Shown here piece after piece: positions 24,201 through 35,078 of a stretch of 64,000 nucleotides of DNA; positions within the stretch are counted from its first letter, which is position 1, and each line of letters begins with the position of its first letter. The notes under the pieces were generated by a model. The model was given only the letters and a program-made list of their open reading frames with translations. It searched no databases and was not told the origin of the DNA. The position numbers and the translations under genes are program-made. This DNA is from Gammaproteobacteria bacterium (GTDB lineage: Bacteria > Pseudomonadota > Gammaproteobacteria > Steroidobacterales > GCA-2729495), in NCBI GenBank assembly GCA_030583605.1, contig CP129466.1, positions 3,045,001 through 3,109,000 on the forward strand. The letters run 5' to 3'.

Positions 24201-24935
24201 GGTTCTTCGCTGATCTGCGGGAATGCAGCGGCTCGCTGGTGGACGATGCGGTGGTCGCGCCCCCGGCGCGTGCCGCTCCTCGCACGTCCCTGTGCTCGTC
24301 GCTATGGGTTGCGCCGGCTGCGGCCCTCCTGGCAGCCGGCTCCACACATGCCCGCGCCGGGGCCGTGACCACCGCTGCATCCGCCTCGCCAGGCGCGATG
24401 CGTCGCACGACGACCGGGGTGTGGATCCGGATGCCAGGGTGGTGCGACTCCGCCCGTCTCCGGGCCGAGCCCATCAGCCGGCTGGCCGAGCAGGCGTAGC
24501 GAGCAAGGCTAAGCTCACAGAGGCAGCGGCAGGGATGCCGCTGCTGCGCGCCCACGAGACCCAAGGACGTCGAGTGGCGCGCACTCCGCAGCGAGCACGC
24601 CTGCGAGGGCACCCGCAGGGCCAGCCGGCGGCGAGACCCGGGGATGGGCGGAGTCCTATGCAGCCTTCGCCGCATGATGACCCCGCCAATCTGCGATGAA
24701 CTTTTTTTAGTTCTTCTCCCGCCGGCGGGTGCTGGACTCGGCCCATCCCCAGGCCGAGCCCAGCAGCCTGGCATCCGGATCGACGCCCTTCGTTACGCAG
24801 CGGAAGCGGTGGTCCACGACATTCCCGCAGATCAGCGCGGAAGCCATTTTCTGGTTCATCGCGCCGGGGCCGGCTTGCAATCGAACGCCGCGAACATCGC
24901 GGCGATGGGTCAGCGCCAGCAGCCCGCCCGCAATG
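24201..24935. repeat. Repeat-rich non-coding region with inverted and direct repeats
   Basis: About 735 bp with no gene that I can support. An 18-bp sequence CGCTGATCTGCGGGAATG (24208-24225) recurs exactly inverted at 24820-24837, with further partial similarity on its outer side. A second element, GACTCSGCCC...GGCCGAGCCC...CAGCC, occurs twice in the same orientation near 24448 and 24731, and a related inverted stretch lies near 24640. It may be a decayed mobile element or a cluster of dispersed repeats. Short open frames here show no domain. Confidence 0.5.
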
Positions 24936-26375
24936 TCAGCCGGGCAATTTCTTCTTCAATAGATCGTTGAGCTGCGCCGGGTTGGCCTTGCCGCCGGTCG
25001 CCTTCATGACCTGGCCGACGAAGAAGCCGAAGAGCTTGTCCTTGCCCGCGCGGAACTCGGCCAGTTGCGCCGGGTTGGCGGCAATCACCTGGTCGATCGC
25101 CTGCTCGAGCGCGCCGGAGTCGGTGATCTGGCGCAGCCCCTTTCTCGCGATGATCTCGTCGGCCGCGCCCTCTCCGGCCCACATCGCCTCGAACACCTCC
25201 TTGGCGATCTTGCCAGAGATGGTCTGGTCGATGATGCGGGCAATAAGGCCGGCCAGCGCGCCGGCATCCACCCGGCTCGCCTCGATGGCAGTCGCATCCC
25301 GATTCAGCGCAGCCGCGAGCTCACCGACAACCCAGTTCGCCGCGAGCCGGGGTTCGCGCCCACCGAGCGCACCGACGACGCCCTCGAAATAGTCGGCGGT
25401 CTCGCGCGCGCCGGTAAGCGTCTCGGCGTCGGGCGTCGCGAGGCCGAATTCCGCCACGAAGCGCGCGGCGCGCGCCTCCGGCAGCTCCGGCAGTTCCGCG
25501 CGCGCCTGCTCGATGAACGGCTCGTCGATGACCAGCGGCAGCAGGTCGGGGTCGGGGAAGTAGCGGTAGTCGTTCGCCTCCTCCTTGCTGCGCATGGAGC
25601 GGGTCTCGTCCCGGTCCGGGTCGTACAGCCGCGTCTCCTGCACGACCCTGCCGCCCTCCTCGAGGATCCCGATCTGGCGCTCGATCTCGAACAGGATGGC
25701 GCGTTCGAGAAAGCGGAAGCTGTTCAGATTCTTGATCTCGGCACGCGTGCCGAGCTTCGCCGCGCCCGCGGCCCGGACGGACACGTTGGCATCGCAGCGA
25801 AACGACCCTTCCTGCATGTTCCCGTCGCAGATGCCGATGTAGCGCACCAGCTGGTGGATCTTCCTCATGTAGGCCGCCGCTTCCTTCGCCGAGCGCAGAT
25901 CGGGCTCCGAGACGATTTCGAGCAGCGGGGTGCCGGCGCGGTTGAGGTCGATGCCGGACTGCCCGTGGAAGCTTTCGTGCAACGACTTGCCCGCATCCTC
26001 CTCGAGGTGCGCCCGGGTCAGCCGCACCGTCTTGTGCGAACCGTCGTCCAGGGCAATGGCGACGGCGCCGCCCTGCACGATCGGCAGCTCGTACTGGCTG
26101 ATCTGGTAGCCCTTCGGCAGGTCCGGGTAGAAGTAATTTTTGCGGGCAAACACCGAGCGGCGGGCGACCGTCGCACCGACCGCGAGACCGAACTTCACCG
26201 CCATGCGCACCGCCGCGCCGTTCAACACCGGCAGCACGCCGGGGTAGCCCAGGTCCACGAGGCAGGCCTGCGTGTTCGGCGCCGCGCCATAGGCAGTCGC
26301 CGCGCCGGAGAATATCTTCGCGCGCGTGGCGAGCTGGGCGTGGATCTCCAGCCCGATGACGGGTTCCCAGGTCAC
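24936..26375 (-). CDS. gatB: Aspartyl/glutamyl-tRNA amidotransferase subunit B GatB
   Basis: A 479-residue subunit of the tRNA-dependent amidotransferase that converts Glu-tRNA(Gln) and/or Asp-tRNA(Asn) to the amidated forms. It starts at a GTG (residues [13 protein letters not shown]) overlapping the gatA stop (GTGA). Conserved features include [37 protein letters not shown] and the DANVSVR stretch of the kinase domain. The C-terminal YqeY-like tail domain binds tRNA. It is the last gene of gatCAB. Its presence suggests that AsnRS or GlnRS may be missing in this organism. Confidence 0.97.
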   Translation of the reverse strand: MTWEPVIGLEIHAQLATRAKIFSGAATAYGAAPNTQACLVDLGYPGVLPVLNGAAVRMAVKFGLAVGATVARRSVFARKNYFYPDLPKGYQISQYELPIVQGGAVAIALDDGSHKTVRLTRAHLEEDAGKSLHESFHGQSGIDLNRAGTPLLEIVSEPDLRSAKEAAAYMRKIHQLVRYIGICDGNMQEGSFRCDANVSVRAAGAAKLGTRAEIKNLNSFRFLERAILFEIERQIGILEEGGRVVQETRLYDPDRDETRSMRSKEEANDYRYFPDPDLLPLVIDEPFIEQARAELPELPEARAARFVAEFGLATPDAETLTGARETADYFEGVVGALGGREPRLAANWVVGELAAALNRDATAIEASRVDAGALAGLIARIIDQTISGKIAKEVFEAMWAGEGAADEIIARKGLRQITDSGALEQAIDQVIAANPAQLAEFRAGKDKLFGFFVGQVMKATGGKANPAQLNDLLKKKLPG

Positions 26376-27922
26376 CGGCGCGGCTTCCCGGTGGGCATTT
26401 CCGTGCCGACGACGCTGAAGCTGCGCCCAGTGCTGCCGGTCACGTCGATCATGCGAGGCAGCCCATCCGCCCCTGATCGTGCGATCCGGTGGCGATGCCA
26501 GTCGGCCGCGGTCTGGTACTGGTGCGCAAAGTTGAGCACCGCGGCCTCGCCGAAGGCCGGCCCGATGAGCTGCAGCCCAACCGGCAGGTCCTGCGCGTAG
26601 CCGCAGGGAATGGAGATGCCCGGCAGCCCCGCCAGGTTCACCGCGATGGTATAGATGTCATTCAGGTACATCTGCACGGGGTCGGCGGTCTTCTCTCCCA
26701 GCCGGAAGGCTGCCGTCGGCGCCGTGGGGCCGGCGATGATATCCGCAGCGGCGAACGCCTGGCGGAAATCCTCGGCGATCAGGCGGCGCGCCTTCTGTGC
26801 CTGCAGGTAATAGGCGTCATAGTAGCCGGCGGAGAGGACGTAGGTGCCGGTCATGATGCGCCGCTTGACCTCGGCGCCGAAGCCCTCCTGCCGCGTGCGC
26901 TTGTACAGTTCCTCGAGCGACCCGACGCCGGCTGCCCGATGGCCGAAGCGCACGCCGTCGAACCGCGCGAGGTTGGACGAGCATTCCGCCGGCGCGACGA
27001 TGTAATAGGTGGGGATCGACAGGCCCAGGTGCGGCAGCGAAACTTCCACGATCTTCGCGCCGAGCTGCTCGAAGACCCCGAGCGCCTCGCGCACGCGCGC
27101 GCCGCACTCTGCGTCCAGCCCGGCATCGAAGAACTCGGGCGGAACGCCGATCCGCCGGCCCTTCAGGGACGCGCCGATCTCCTGCGAATAGGCGGGCACC
27201 GGCAGGTCGGCGCTGGTGGAGTCCCGCGGATCGAAGCCCGCCATGACCTCCAGCAGCAGCGCCGCGTCCTCGGCGCTGGCCGCGAAGATGCCCGCCTGGT
27301 CCAGGCTCGAGGCGAACGCGATCATGCCGTAGCGCGACACCCGCCCGTAGGTCGGCTTGAACCCGGTAATGCCGGTCATCGCCGCAGGCTGGCGGATCGA
27401 GCCGCCGGTGTCGGTGCCGGTGGCCGCGGGCACCAGTCCCGCCGCCACTGCCGCTGCGGAGCCGCCGGACGAACCGCCCGGCGAGCGTTCCGGGTCCCAG
27501 GGGTTGCGCACCGGGCCGAAGAAACTGGTCTCGTTCGACGAGCCCATGGCGAACTCGTCCATGTTGGTCTTGCCGACCATCACCAGGCCGGCCGCGGCCA
27601 TGCGCTCGACCACCGTGGCATCGTAGGGGGCGACGAAGTGCTCCAGCATCTTCGAGCCGCAGGTCGTGCGTACGCCCCGCGTGCAGAAGATGTCCTTGTG
27701 AGCAAAGGGAATTCCGGTGAGCGGCCCGCCCTCGCCGCGGGCGAGGAGCGCGTCGGCCGCGTCGGCGGCCGTGAGCGCCTGCTCGGCAGTCACCGTGATG
27801 AAGGCGTTGAGGTCGCCGTTGTGCCGCTCGATCTCCTGCAGGCACTGCTGCACGAGTTCACGGCTGCTGGCCTCCCGCTTGCGCAGCAGGCGCGACAGAC
27901 CGGCGACGGTCGGACGTTGCAT
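26372..27922 (-). CDS. gatA: Aspartyl/glutamyl-tRNA amidotransferase subunit A GatA
   Basis: A 516-residue amidase-signature enzyme that releases ammonia from glutamine for the GatB transamidation. The Lys-Ser-Ser triad is visible: Lys in [11 protein letters not shown], the cis-Ser in [16 protein letters not shown] and the nucleophile Ser in [13 protein letters not shown]. The length and motif spacing are normal, although the last about 25 residues are longer than in E. coli-type relatives. Its stop overlaps the gatB start and it follows gatC by 16 bp. Confidence 0.97.
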   Translation of the reverse strand: MQRPTVAGLSRLLRKREASSRELVQQCLQEIERHNGDLNAFITVTAEQALTAADAADALLARGEGGPLTGIPFAHKDIFCTRGVRTTCGSKMLEHFVAPYDATVVERMAAAGLVMVGKTNMDEFAMGSSNETSFFGPVRNPWDPERSPGGSSGGSAAAVAAGLVPAATGTDTGGSIRQPAAMTGITGFKPTYGRVSRYGMIAFASSLDQAGIFAASAEDAALLLEVMAGFDPRDSTSADLPVPAYSQEIGASLKGRRIGVPPEFFDAGLDAECGARVREALGVFEQLGAKIVEVSLPHLGLSIPTYYIVAPAECSSNLARFDGVRFGHRAAGVGSLEELYKRTRQEGFGAEVKRRIMTGTYVLSAGYYDAYYLQAQKARRLIAEDFRQAFAAADIIAGPTAPTAAFRLGEKTADPVQMYLNDIYTIAVNLAGLPGISIPCGYAQDLPVGLQLIGPAFGEAAVLNFAHQYQTAADWHRHRIARSGADGLPRMIDVTGSTGRSFSVVGTEMPTGKPRR

Positions 27923-27938
27923 CGGCAGCCCGCCCCCG

Positions 27939-28226
27939 TTACTCGATCACACGCGGCACGAGATACAGGCCCTGCTCGGCCTCGGGCGCGTTGCGCTGAT
28001 AGTACTCCCGGTGATCGTGCTCGGTGATCTCGTCGGAGCGCAGGCGCTGCGACATTTCGAGCGGGTGCGCCATGGGCTCGACGCCACGGGTGTCGGCCTG
28101 CTTGAGCTGGTCGACCAGATCGAGGATGCGGGAGAGCTTGCCGACATACTCCGGCACCTCCGCCTCGCTGACTGCGAGCCGCGCCAGGTGCGCAATGTGA
28201 TCGATGTCCGCCCGGGTGAGAGCCAC
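27939..28226 (-). CDS. gatC: Aspartyl/glutamyl-tRNA amidotransferase subunit C GatC
   Basis: A 95-residue subunit that stabilises GatA-GatB. It shows the family pattern [16 protein letters not shown], a central [17 protein letters not shown] helix, [17 protein letters not shown] and a C-terminal LYLVPRVIE. It is the first gene of the gatCAB operon and is divergent from mreB with about 144 bp between them. Confidence 0.95.
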   Translation of the reverse strand: MALTRADIDHIAHLARLAVSEAEVPEYVGKLSRILDLVDQLKQADTRGVEPMAHPLEMSQRLRSDEITEHDHREYYQRNAPEAEQGLYLVPRVIE

Positions 28227-28343
28227 TGGAAAGTATCTTCCCGATCAGCCGCTTAGATGAAGCGCGGATCATACACCGGCAGTTGTGAAAATACCCTTAT
28301 CGTTGCTAGAGTACCGCCCGAACTCAGCGTACGGGTTGGCTGA

Positions 28344-29414
<1,071 letters not shown>

Positions 29415-29415
29415 A

Positions 29416-29500
29416 ATCAGGGGGGCAGTGCACTTAATTCCGGAATTTGCGCTGCGCTCGACCGGGCGCGCTGTTGAATTCAGTGCACTGTCCCCCTGAT
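29416..29500. repeat. Palindromic repeat element between mreB and mreC
   Basis: Two 25-base arms (29416-29440 and 29476-29500) match as an inverted repeat at 23 of 25 positions, around a 35-base spacer. The core is CAGTGCACT flanked by GGGGG and AATTC. The element starts 2 bp after the mreB stop and ends 2 bp before the mreC ATG, so it occupies the whole intergenic region. The layout resembles dispersed REP-like palindromes of proteobacterial genomes. As RNA it would form a long hairpin between the two cistrons. No Shine-Dalgarno remains in front of mreC. Confidence 0.75.
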
Positions 29501-29502
29501 CC

Positions 29503-30540
29503 ATGGCGTTCTCGACACCAGACAGCGAGCCCCGACTCTTCCGCGGTCCAGGCCCCGGCCTGCGCCTGGTCCTGCTGGTCACGCTGGCCATCGTCCTGAT
29601 GGTCCTCGACCAGCGCAATCAGCACCTCGTCCAGATCCGCAGCCTGCTCGGGGCCGCGCTCTACCCGCTGCAGCAGGCGGTGGACGCACCCTTCTCCGCT
29701 GCCGAATGGGCGCGCGAGACGCTGGCCTCCCGCACGCATCTCATCGAAGAAAACCGGCGCCTCGGCACCGAACTGCTGGTCCAGAGCGGGCGGCTGCAGC
29801 GCATGGCGGCGCTCGAAGCCGAGAACACGCGGATGCGCGCCCTGCTCGAATCCACCGCCAAGGTGGGCGACCAGGTGCTGATCGCCGAAATCGTGGCCGT
29901 CGACATGGATCGGCTGCGCCATCGCGTCGTGCTCAATCGCGGCAGCAACGACGGCGCCTTCGTCGGCCAGGCGCTGATCGATGCGCAGGGCGTCGTGGGC
30001 CAGATCACCCGCGACCGCGGCACGAGTTCCGAGGCGCTGCTCATCACCGATCCCGATCACGCGGTCCCGGCCGAAGTGGTTCGCACCGGCCTGCGGACGA
30101 TTGCCGTCGGCACCGGCGACATCGAGCGCCTTTCCCTGCCATTCATGGCACGCAGTGCCGACGTGCAGCCCGGCGACCTGTTGGTGAGTTCGGGACTCGG
30201 AGGCGCGTTCCCCGCGGGCTACCCGCTCGCAACCGTCACCGAGGTCCGCCGGGACACGGGCGAGCCGTTTCTCACCGTCAGCGCCCGGCCCGTCGCCGCG
30301 CTCGACCGCGTGCGTGAAGTGCTGCTGGTGAGTCCACGGCCTCAGCCGGCCGCCGCGCCCGTGCCCCCTCCGGCATCGCCTGCGGAACCGGGCAGCGCCG
30401 ATGCGGCGGCGCCCGCTCCCGACACTCCGCCGGCGGCGGGCGTGCCGGCCCCCGTCACCGGCCCGGCGCCTGCCGCAGCGGACCGCCCGACCGACCAGCC
30501 CGCTGCAACGGGGCCTGCCACGGGAGCCCCGGTAGAGTGA
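29503..30540 (+). CDS. mreC: Rod shape-determining protein MreC
   Basis: A 345-residue elongasome scaffold. One membrane segment (about residues 21-36) is followed by a periplasmic coiled coil (about 70-115) and the double beta-barrel MreC domain (VAVDMDRLRHRVVLNRGSND, ALIDAQGVVGQI, DLLVSSGLGGAFPAGYPLATV). A Pro/Ala-rich disordered tail of about 65 residues ends the protein, longer than in many relatives. It overlaps mreD by GTGA. Its immediate upstream sequence is the palindromic element, so translation initiation is unusual. Confidence 0.97.
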   Translation: MAFSTPDSEPRLFRGPGPGLRLVLLVTLAIVLMVLDQRNQHLVQIRSLLGAALYPLQQAVDAPFSAAEWARETLASRTHLIEENRRLGTELLVQSGRLQRMAALEAENTRMRALLESTAKVGDQVLIAEIVAVDMDRLRHRVVLNRGSNDGAFVGQALIDAQGVVGQITRDRGTSSEALLITDPDHAVPAEVVRTGLRTIAVGTGDIERLSLPFMARSADVQPGDLLVSSGLGGAFPAGYPLATVTEVRRDTGEPFLTVSARPVAALDRVREVLLVSPRPQPAAAPVPPPASPAEPGSADAAAPAPDTPPAAGVPAPVTGPAPAAADRPTDQPAATGPATGAPVE

Positions 30541-31037
30541 GTCGCGCACGCACAAGTCCGCTGACGCTGTGGCTGACGCTCATTGCTGCAATGTTGCTCG
30601 CCATCGTGCCGTTGCCCGAGGTCCTGGAACCGTTTCGCCCGCCCTGGGTCACCATGGTGGTGATCTACTGGTGCCTGATGTGGCCGCGGCTCTGCGGCAT
30701 ACTGACCGCATTTCTCGCCGGGATCGTCCTCGACGTCCTGTTCGGCAACCTCCTCGGCCAGCACGCGCTGGCTCTCAGCGTCGTCGCCTTCCTGACGCTA
30801 CGCTTTCACCTGCAGATCCGCATCTTCCCCCTCTGGCAGCTCACCATGACCGTCTTCATGCTCCTGACGATCGACGCGTTTCTCGTGTTCTGGATCGACG
30901 GCATCGCGGGCACGGTCACCGGCGGGATCGACCGCTGGACCCAGGTGCTGGCCGGCGGGGTCGCTTGGGCGCCGCTGATGGCGCTGCTCGACGGGATCCG
31001 GCTGCGGGCCGAGAATCGCAACAAGCGTTTCGTCTGA
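30537..31037 (+). CDS. mreD: Rod shape-determining protein MreD
   Basis: A 166-residue inner-membrane protein with about five hydrophobic helices. Typical MreD features are RPPWVTMVVIYWCLMWP, a GILTAFLAGIVLDVLFGNLLGQHAL stretch spread over residues 59-83, and a C-terminal W-x-P segment. It starts at a GTG overlapping the mreC stop. It links MreC to the PBP2-RodA synthase. Confidence 0.93.
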   Translation: MSRARTSPLTLWLTLIAAMLLAIVPLPEVLEPFRPPWVTMVVIYWCLMWPRLCGILTAFLAGIVLDVLFGNLLGQHALALSVVAFLTLRFHLQIRIFPLWQLTMTVFMLLTIDAFLVFWIDGIAGTVTGGIDRWTQVLAGGVAWAPLMALLDGIRLRAENRNKRFV

Positions 31038-31050
31038 GCCTGGGGCGGAC

Positions 31051-32910
31051 ATGGCAGCGGTACGCATCAAGGATCACTGGGCCGAGCAACGCCTGTTCCT
31101 GACCCGTCTCGTGGTGGCCGCGAGCTGCGTCGGCATACTGACCGCAGTGGTGCTGACGCGACTCGTGCAGTTGCAGATCGTCCAGTACGACTACTTCTCC
31201 GCGCAGTCGCAGGGCAACCGCATCCGCATCGAGCCGGTGCCTGCCACCCGCGGCCTGATCCTCGACCGCAATGGCCGCGTGCTGGCCGAGAACCAGGCGA
31301 GCTTCGGCCTGGAACTGACTCCCGAGCAGGTTCCCGACATCGACGACACTCTGCGCCGGCTGGCCGACCTCGGCCTGCTGAAGGCCGATGAGCTCCCGGA
31401 GATCAGGCGCAGGATCAATGCGCGGCGGCGCTTCGACACGATCGCGATCCGCGAACACCTCAATGACGAGGAAGTCGCCCTGTTTGCCGTCAAGCGACCG
31501 TATTTCGACGGCGTGGAGATTCGCGCGCGATTGTCGCGCTTTTACCCGTACGGGCCCGCACTGGCTCACGCGCTCGGCTATGTCGGCGGCATCAGCGCCG
31601 ATGACCAGCGCGAGATCGACGCGGTCGCCTACGCGGGCACCTCCCACATCGGCAAGGTTTCCGTCGAGCGGGCGTTCGAGCGCGAGTTGCACGGCAACGT
31701 CGGCCGCGAGCAGGTGCTCGTCAACGCCCGTGGCCGCAGCCTGCAGACACTGGAGCGGCAGAGCGCGCTGCCCGGCCAGGACCTGGTGCTCGGGCTCGAC
31801 CTGGACGCGCAACTGGCGGCCTGGGCCGGGCTCGCAGGCCGGCGCGGCGCGGTCGTCGCCATCGACCCCGCCAACGGCGAAGTGCTGACCTTCGTCAGCT
31901 CGCCCGCCTTCGACCCGAACGCGATCAGCGCAGGGCTGAGCCGCAAGGCCTACAGCGCCCTGCTGGAGGATATCGACAAGCCGCTCCTGAACCGCGCCCT
32001 GCGTGGCACCTACCCCCCGGGCTCGACCATCAAGCCGATCATTGCGCTGGCCGGCCTGGCCGAGGGAGTCACCACAGCGGAGGAGCGTGTCGCCTGCCGC
32101 GGATATTTCATGCTGCCCGGAAGCCAGCATCGCTATCGCGACTGGAAGCCCGAGGGGCACGGCATGGTGGATCTGTACTCGAGCATCGAGCAGTCCTGCG
32201 ACGTCTATTACTACACGCTGGCGCGCAACCTCGGCATCGAGCGCATGGCCGCGTACCTCAGCAAGTTCGGCCTGGGCGGCCTTACCGGCATCGAGCTTCC
32301 CGGCGAGCGCGGCGGCCTCGTGCCCACGCCCGCGTGGAAACGCCGCGCGTTTTCGCGCGCCGCCAACCAGGTCTGGTTTCCGGGTGAAACGGTGATCGCC
32401 GGCATCGGCCAGGGTTACCTGCTGGTGACGCCGCTGCAGCTGGCGACCGCCACGGCAACCATCGCCGCGCGCGGGCAGCGCTTCGAACCGACCATGCTCC
32501 ACGCCCTGCGCGACCCGATCACCGGCACCGTGACCCCGGTCACCGCCGGAACGCTCGCGCCCGTCACTGTGCCGGATGCGGCGTACTGGGACCATGTCAT
32601 CGAGGGCATGCACCGCGTCATGCAAGGCGCACGGGGCACCGCGCGCGCAGTCGGCCTCAACGCGCCGTTCCAGATGGCCGGCAAGAGCGGCACGGCCCAG
32701 GTGTTCAGCATCGCGCAGAATGAGAAGTACAAGGCCGCCGAAGTGGCCGAGCGGCTGCGCGACCACGCGCTGTTCGTCGCCTTCGCGCCGCTGGAGCAGC
32801 CGCGGATCGCGGTCGCGGTGGTGATCGAGAACGGCGAAAGCGGCAGCAAGATCGCGGCGCCCATTGCCCGACAGGTCATGGAAGCCTACCTGCGGAAGGG
32901 CGGCGCATGA
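31051..32910 (+). CDS. mrdA: Penicillin-binding protein 2 (peptidoglycan transpeptidase)
   Basis: A 619-residue class B PBP that crosslinks peptidoglycan during elongation. An N-terminal transmembrane anchor (about residues 20-42) leads to the PBP dimerisation domain (ATRGLILDRNGRVLAEN, YPYGPALAHALGYVGG) and the transpeptidase domain with SxxK in PPGSTIKPIIAL, SxN-type SCD in SIEQSCDVYYY and KSGTAQ. The length is normal. Its stop overlaps the rodA start (ATGA). Confidence 0.98.
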   Translation: MAAVRIKDHWAEQRLFLTRLVVAASCVGILTAVVLTRLVQLQIVQYDYFSAQSQGNRIRIEPVPATRGLILDRNGRVLAENQASFGLELTPEQVPDIDDTLRRLADLGLLKADELPEIRRRINARRRFDTIAIREHLNDEEVALFAVKRPYFDGVEIRARLSRFYPYGPALAHALGYVGGISADDQREIDAVAYAGTSHIGKVSVERAFERELHGNVGREQVLVNARGRSLQTLERQSALPGQDLVLGLDLDAQLAAWAGLAGRRGAVVAIDPANGEVLTFVSSPAFDPNAISAGLSRKAYSALLEDIDKPLLNRALRGTYPPGSTIKPIIALAGLAEGVTTAEERVACRGYFMLPGSQHRYRDWKPEGHGMVDLYSSIEQSCDVYYYTLARNLGIERMAAYLSKFGLGGLTGIELPGERGGLVPTPAWKRRAFSRAANQVWFPGETVIAGIGQGYLLVTPLQLATATATIAARGQRFEPTMLHALRDPITGTVTPVTAGTLAPVTVPDAAYWDHVIEGMHRVMQGARGTARAVGLNAPFQMAGKSGTAQVFSIAQNEKYKAAEVAERLRDHALFVAFAPLEQPRIAVAVVIENGESGSKIAAPIARQVMEAYLRKGGA

Positions 32911-34040
32911 GCAGCTCGCGCGACGATGCCAGCTCGCGGCTCACGGTCTTTGGCCGGATCCTGCGCTGGGCGCACATGGACCCGCCGCTGCTCGCCGGCA
33001 TCGTCGGCCTGCTGGTGCTGGCAAGCATCGTGCTCTACAGCGCCAGCGGCCAGAGTCTCGCTCTGATGCAGGCGCACGCGGGCAAGGTCGCCGTGGCGCT
33101 CGCGGCCATGCTGTTCGCCGCGCGGGTCGACCCGGTCTGGCTGCGGCGCGGGGCCCCCTGGCTGTATCTCGTTGGCATCGGCCTGCTGGCCCTCGTGCTG
33201 GTCAGCGGCGACATCGCCAAGGGCGGCCAGCGCTGGCTCGATTTCGGCATTCGCTTCCAGCCGTCGGAAATCATGAAACTCGCCGTGCCGTTAACCCTGG
33301 CACGGGTGCTGCACGACCGGCCGCTGCCGCCGTCGTTTGTGCTCATCGTCGGCAGCCTGCTCATCGTCCTGGTGCCGACCGCGCTGATCGCGGTGCAGCC
33401 GGATCTCGGCACCGCCGTCCTGATCGTACTGACCGGCGTTACCGCGATCTTTCTCGGCGGCCTCGGCTGGCGCTACATCGCAGGCGGTGTGGCGGCGGCC
33501 CTGGCTGGAGCCCCGGTCCTGTGGATGGCGATGCACGACTACCAGCGCAATCGCGTACTCACCCTGTTCGACCCCGACCGGGACCCGCTGGGCGCCGGCT
33601 ACCACATCATCCAGTCGAAAATCGCCATCGGCTCGGGCGGGCTGTTCGGCAAGGGCTGGCTCAACGGCAGCCAGGGCCAGCTCGAGTTCCTGCCCGAGCG
33701 CTCCACCGATTTCATTTTCGCCGTGATCGGCGAGGAGTGGGGGCTCATGGGTGTCCTGGCGCTGTTCGTGCTCTACCTGTTCGTGATCGGCCGGGGCCTG
33801 TTCATCGCACTGACGGCGCCCGACACCTTCACGCGACTGCTGGCCGGCACGCTGTCGATCACCTTCTTCTGCTACGTGTTCGTCAACACGGCGATGGTCA
33901 CCGGGCTGCTGCCGGTGGTCGGCGTGCCGCTGCCACTGGTCAGCACCGGTGGCACGTCCATGGTGACGCTGCTCGCCGGGTTTGGCATCCTGATGTCGAT
34001 TCATACCCACCGTAAACTGGGCGACGCGGTACGCCGATGA
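32907..34040 (+). CDS. mrdB: Peptidoglycan glycosyltransferase RodA (MrdB)
   Basis: A 377-residue SEDS-family polytopic membrane enzyme, about ten helices, that polymerises lipid II in the elongasome together with PBP2. Diagnostic stretches are RWLDFGIRFQPSEIMKLAVP, VAVQPDLGTAVLI-type helix, GWLNGSQGQLEFLPERSTDFIFAV split over residues 250-273 (with the catalytic-loop Asp) and PLPLVSTGGTSM. It overlaps mrdA and mltB by 4 bases each (ATGA). Confidence 0.97.
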   Translation: MSSSRDDASSRLTVFGRILRWAHMDPPLLAGIVGLLVLASIVLYSASGQSLALMQAHAGKVAVALAAMLFAARVDPVWLRRGAPWLYLVGIGLLALVLVSGDIAKGGQRWLDFGIRFQPSEIMKLAVPLTLARVLHDRPLPPSFVLIVGSLLIVLVPTALIAVQPDLGTAVLIVLTGVTAIFLGGLGWRYIAGGVAAALAGAPVLWMAMHDYQRNRVLTLFDPDRDPLGAGYHIIQSKIAIGSGGLFGKGWLNGSQGQLEFLPERSTDFIFAVIGEEWGLMGVLALFVLYLFVIGRGLFIALTAPDTFTRLLAGTLSITFFCYVFVNTAMVTGLLPVVGVPLPLVSTGGTSMVTLLAGFGILMSIHTHRKLGDAVRR

Positions 34041-35062
34041 CCATGAACAGACTGCCCCCGTGGACTGCGCTCTTTCTGCTTGCGGCCTGCCCGTGGCCTG
34101 GCCACGCGGCGAAGACGCTCGACGTCCAGCGGCCGGAGGTGCAGGCCTACGTCGCAGAACTCGCCCGTGATCACGGCCTGGACGCCGATTACCTGCGCAC
34201 CACCCTCGGCGGTGCAGAAATCCAGCAGAGCATCCTCGAAGCGATCGCGCGCCCCGCCGAACGGGTCAAGACCTGGCGCGAGTACCGCGCGATCTTCCTG
34301 ACACCGGAACGCATCGCCGCGGGCGTCGCTTTCTGGCGCGAGCACGAGGCGAGGCTGGCCCGGGTGGCGGAGAAAACAGGAGTCCCGGCCGAGATGCTGG
34401 TCGGCATCATCGGCGTGGAGACCTATTTCGGCAGCCGGACCGGGCGCTACCGCCTGCTCGACGCCCTCACGACACTCGCGTTCGACTACCCGCCGCGCAT
34501 GAACTTCTTCCGCTCGGAGCTTACCCAGCTGTTCCTGCTCGCGCGCGACGAGTCACTGGACCTCGGCAAAGCCGTCGGATCCTACGCCGGGGCGATGGGC
34601 GCCCCACAGTTCATGCCGAGCAGCTACCGGGCCTACGCCGTGGACGGTGACGGCGATGGCCGGCGCGACCTGTTCGACAGCTGGGATGACGTGCTGGCGA
34701 GCGTCGCCAACTACTTCGTCGCCCACAAGTGGCGCAGCGGCGAGGCGGTGGTCACGCGCGCGACGCTGGCCACAGCGAGCGCTCATCGCCCGGAGGACAA
34801 CACACTGTCTGCCACATCGACCGTGACCGGGCTGAAGGCGCAGGGCGTGCGTTTCTCGACCGACATGCCCGCCTCGGCACCGGCCGGGCTGCTGGCCTTC
34901 GAGGGCGACGACGGGCTCGAGTACTGGGTCGGCTTTCACAACTTTTACGTGATCACCCGTTACAATCGCAGCACGATGTACGCCCTTGCCGTGTTCCAGC
35001 TTGGCCAGGCCATCGGCGAAGCCTTTCGCGCCAGCCGGCCCGACGCCGCGCCCGGACTCTGA
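34037..35062 (+). CDS. mltB: Membrane-bound lytic murein transglycosylase B (MltB)
   Basis: A 341-residue lipoprotein that cleaves glycan strands to 1,6-anhydromuramyl products. A signal peptide with lipobox LLAAC (Cys at residue 18) predicts lipidation. The SLT-2 domain includes the catalytic Glu in IIGVETYFGSRTG, FDYPPRMNFFRSELTQ, SYAGAMGAPQFMPSSYR and a C-terminal NFYVITRYNRSTMYA. The start codon overlaps the rodA stop. It lies in the elongasome cluster, as in many gammaproteobacteria. Confidence 0.96.
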   Translation: MTMNRLPPWTALFLLAACPWPGHAAKTLDVQRPEVQAYVAELARDHGLDADYLRTTLGGAEIQQSILEAIARPAERVKTWREYRAIFLTPERIAAGVAFWREHEARLARVAEKTGVPAEMLVGIIGVETYFGSRTGRYRLLDALTTLAFDYPPRMNFFRSELTQLFLLARDESLDLGKAVGSYAGAMGAPQFMPSSYRAYAVDGDGDGRRDLFDSWDDVLASVANYFVAHKWRSGEAVVTRATLATASAHRPEDNTLSATSTVTGLKAQGVRFSTDMPASAPAGLLAFEGDDGLEYWVGFHNFYVITRYNRSTMYALAVFQLGQAIGEAFRASRPDAAPGL

Positions 35063-35078
35063 CGCGGAGCGCGGGAAG

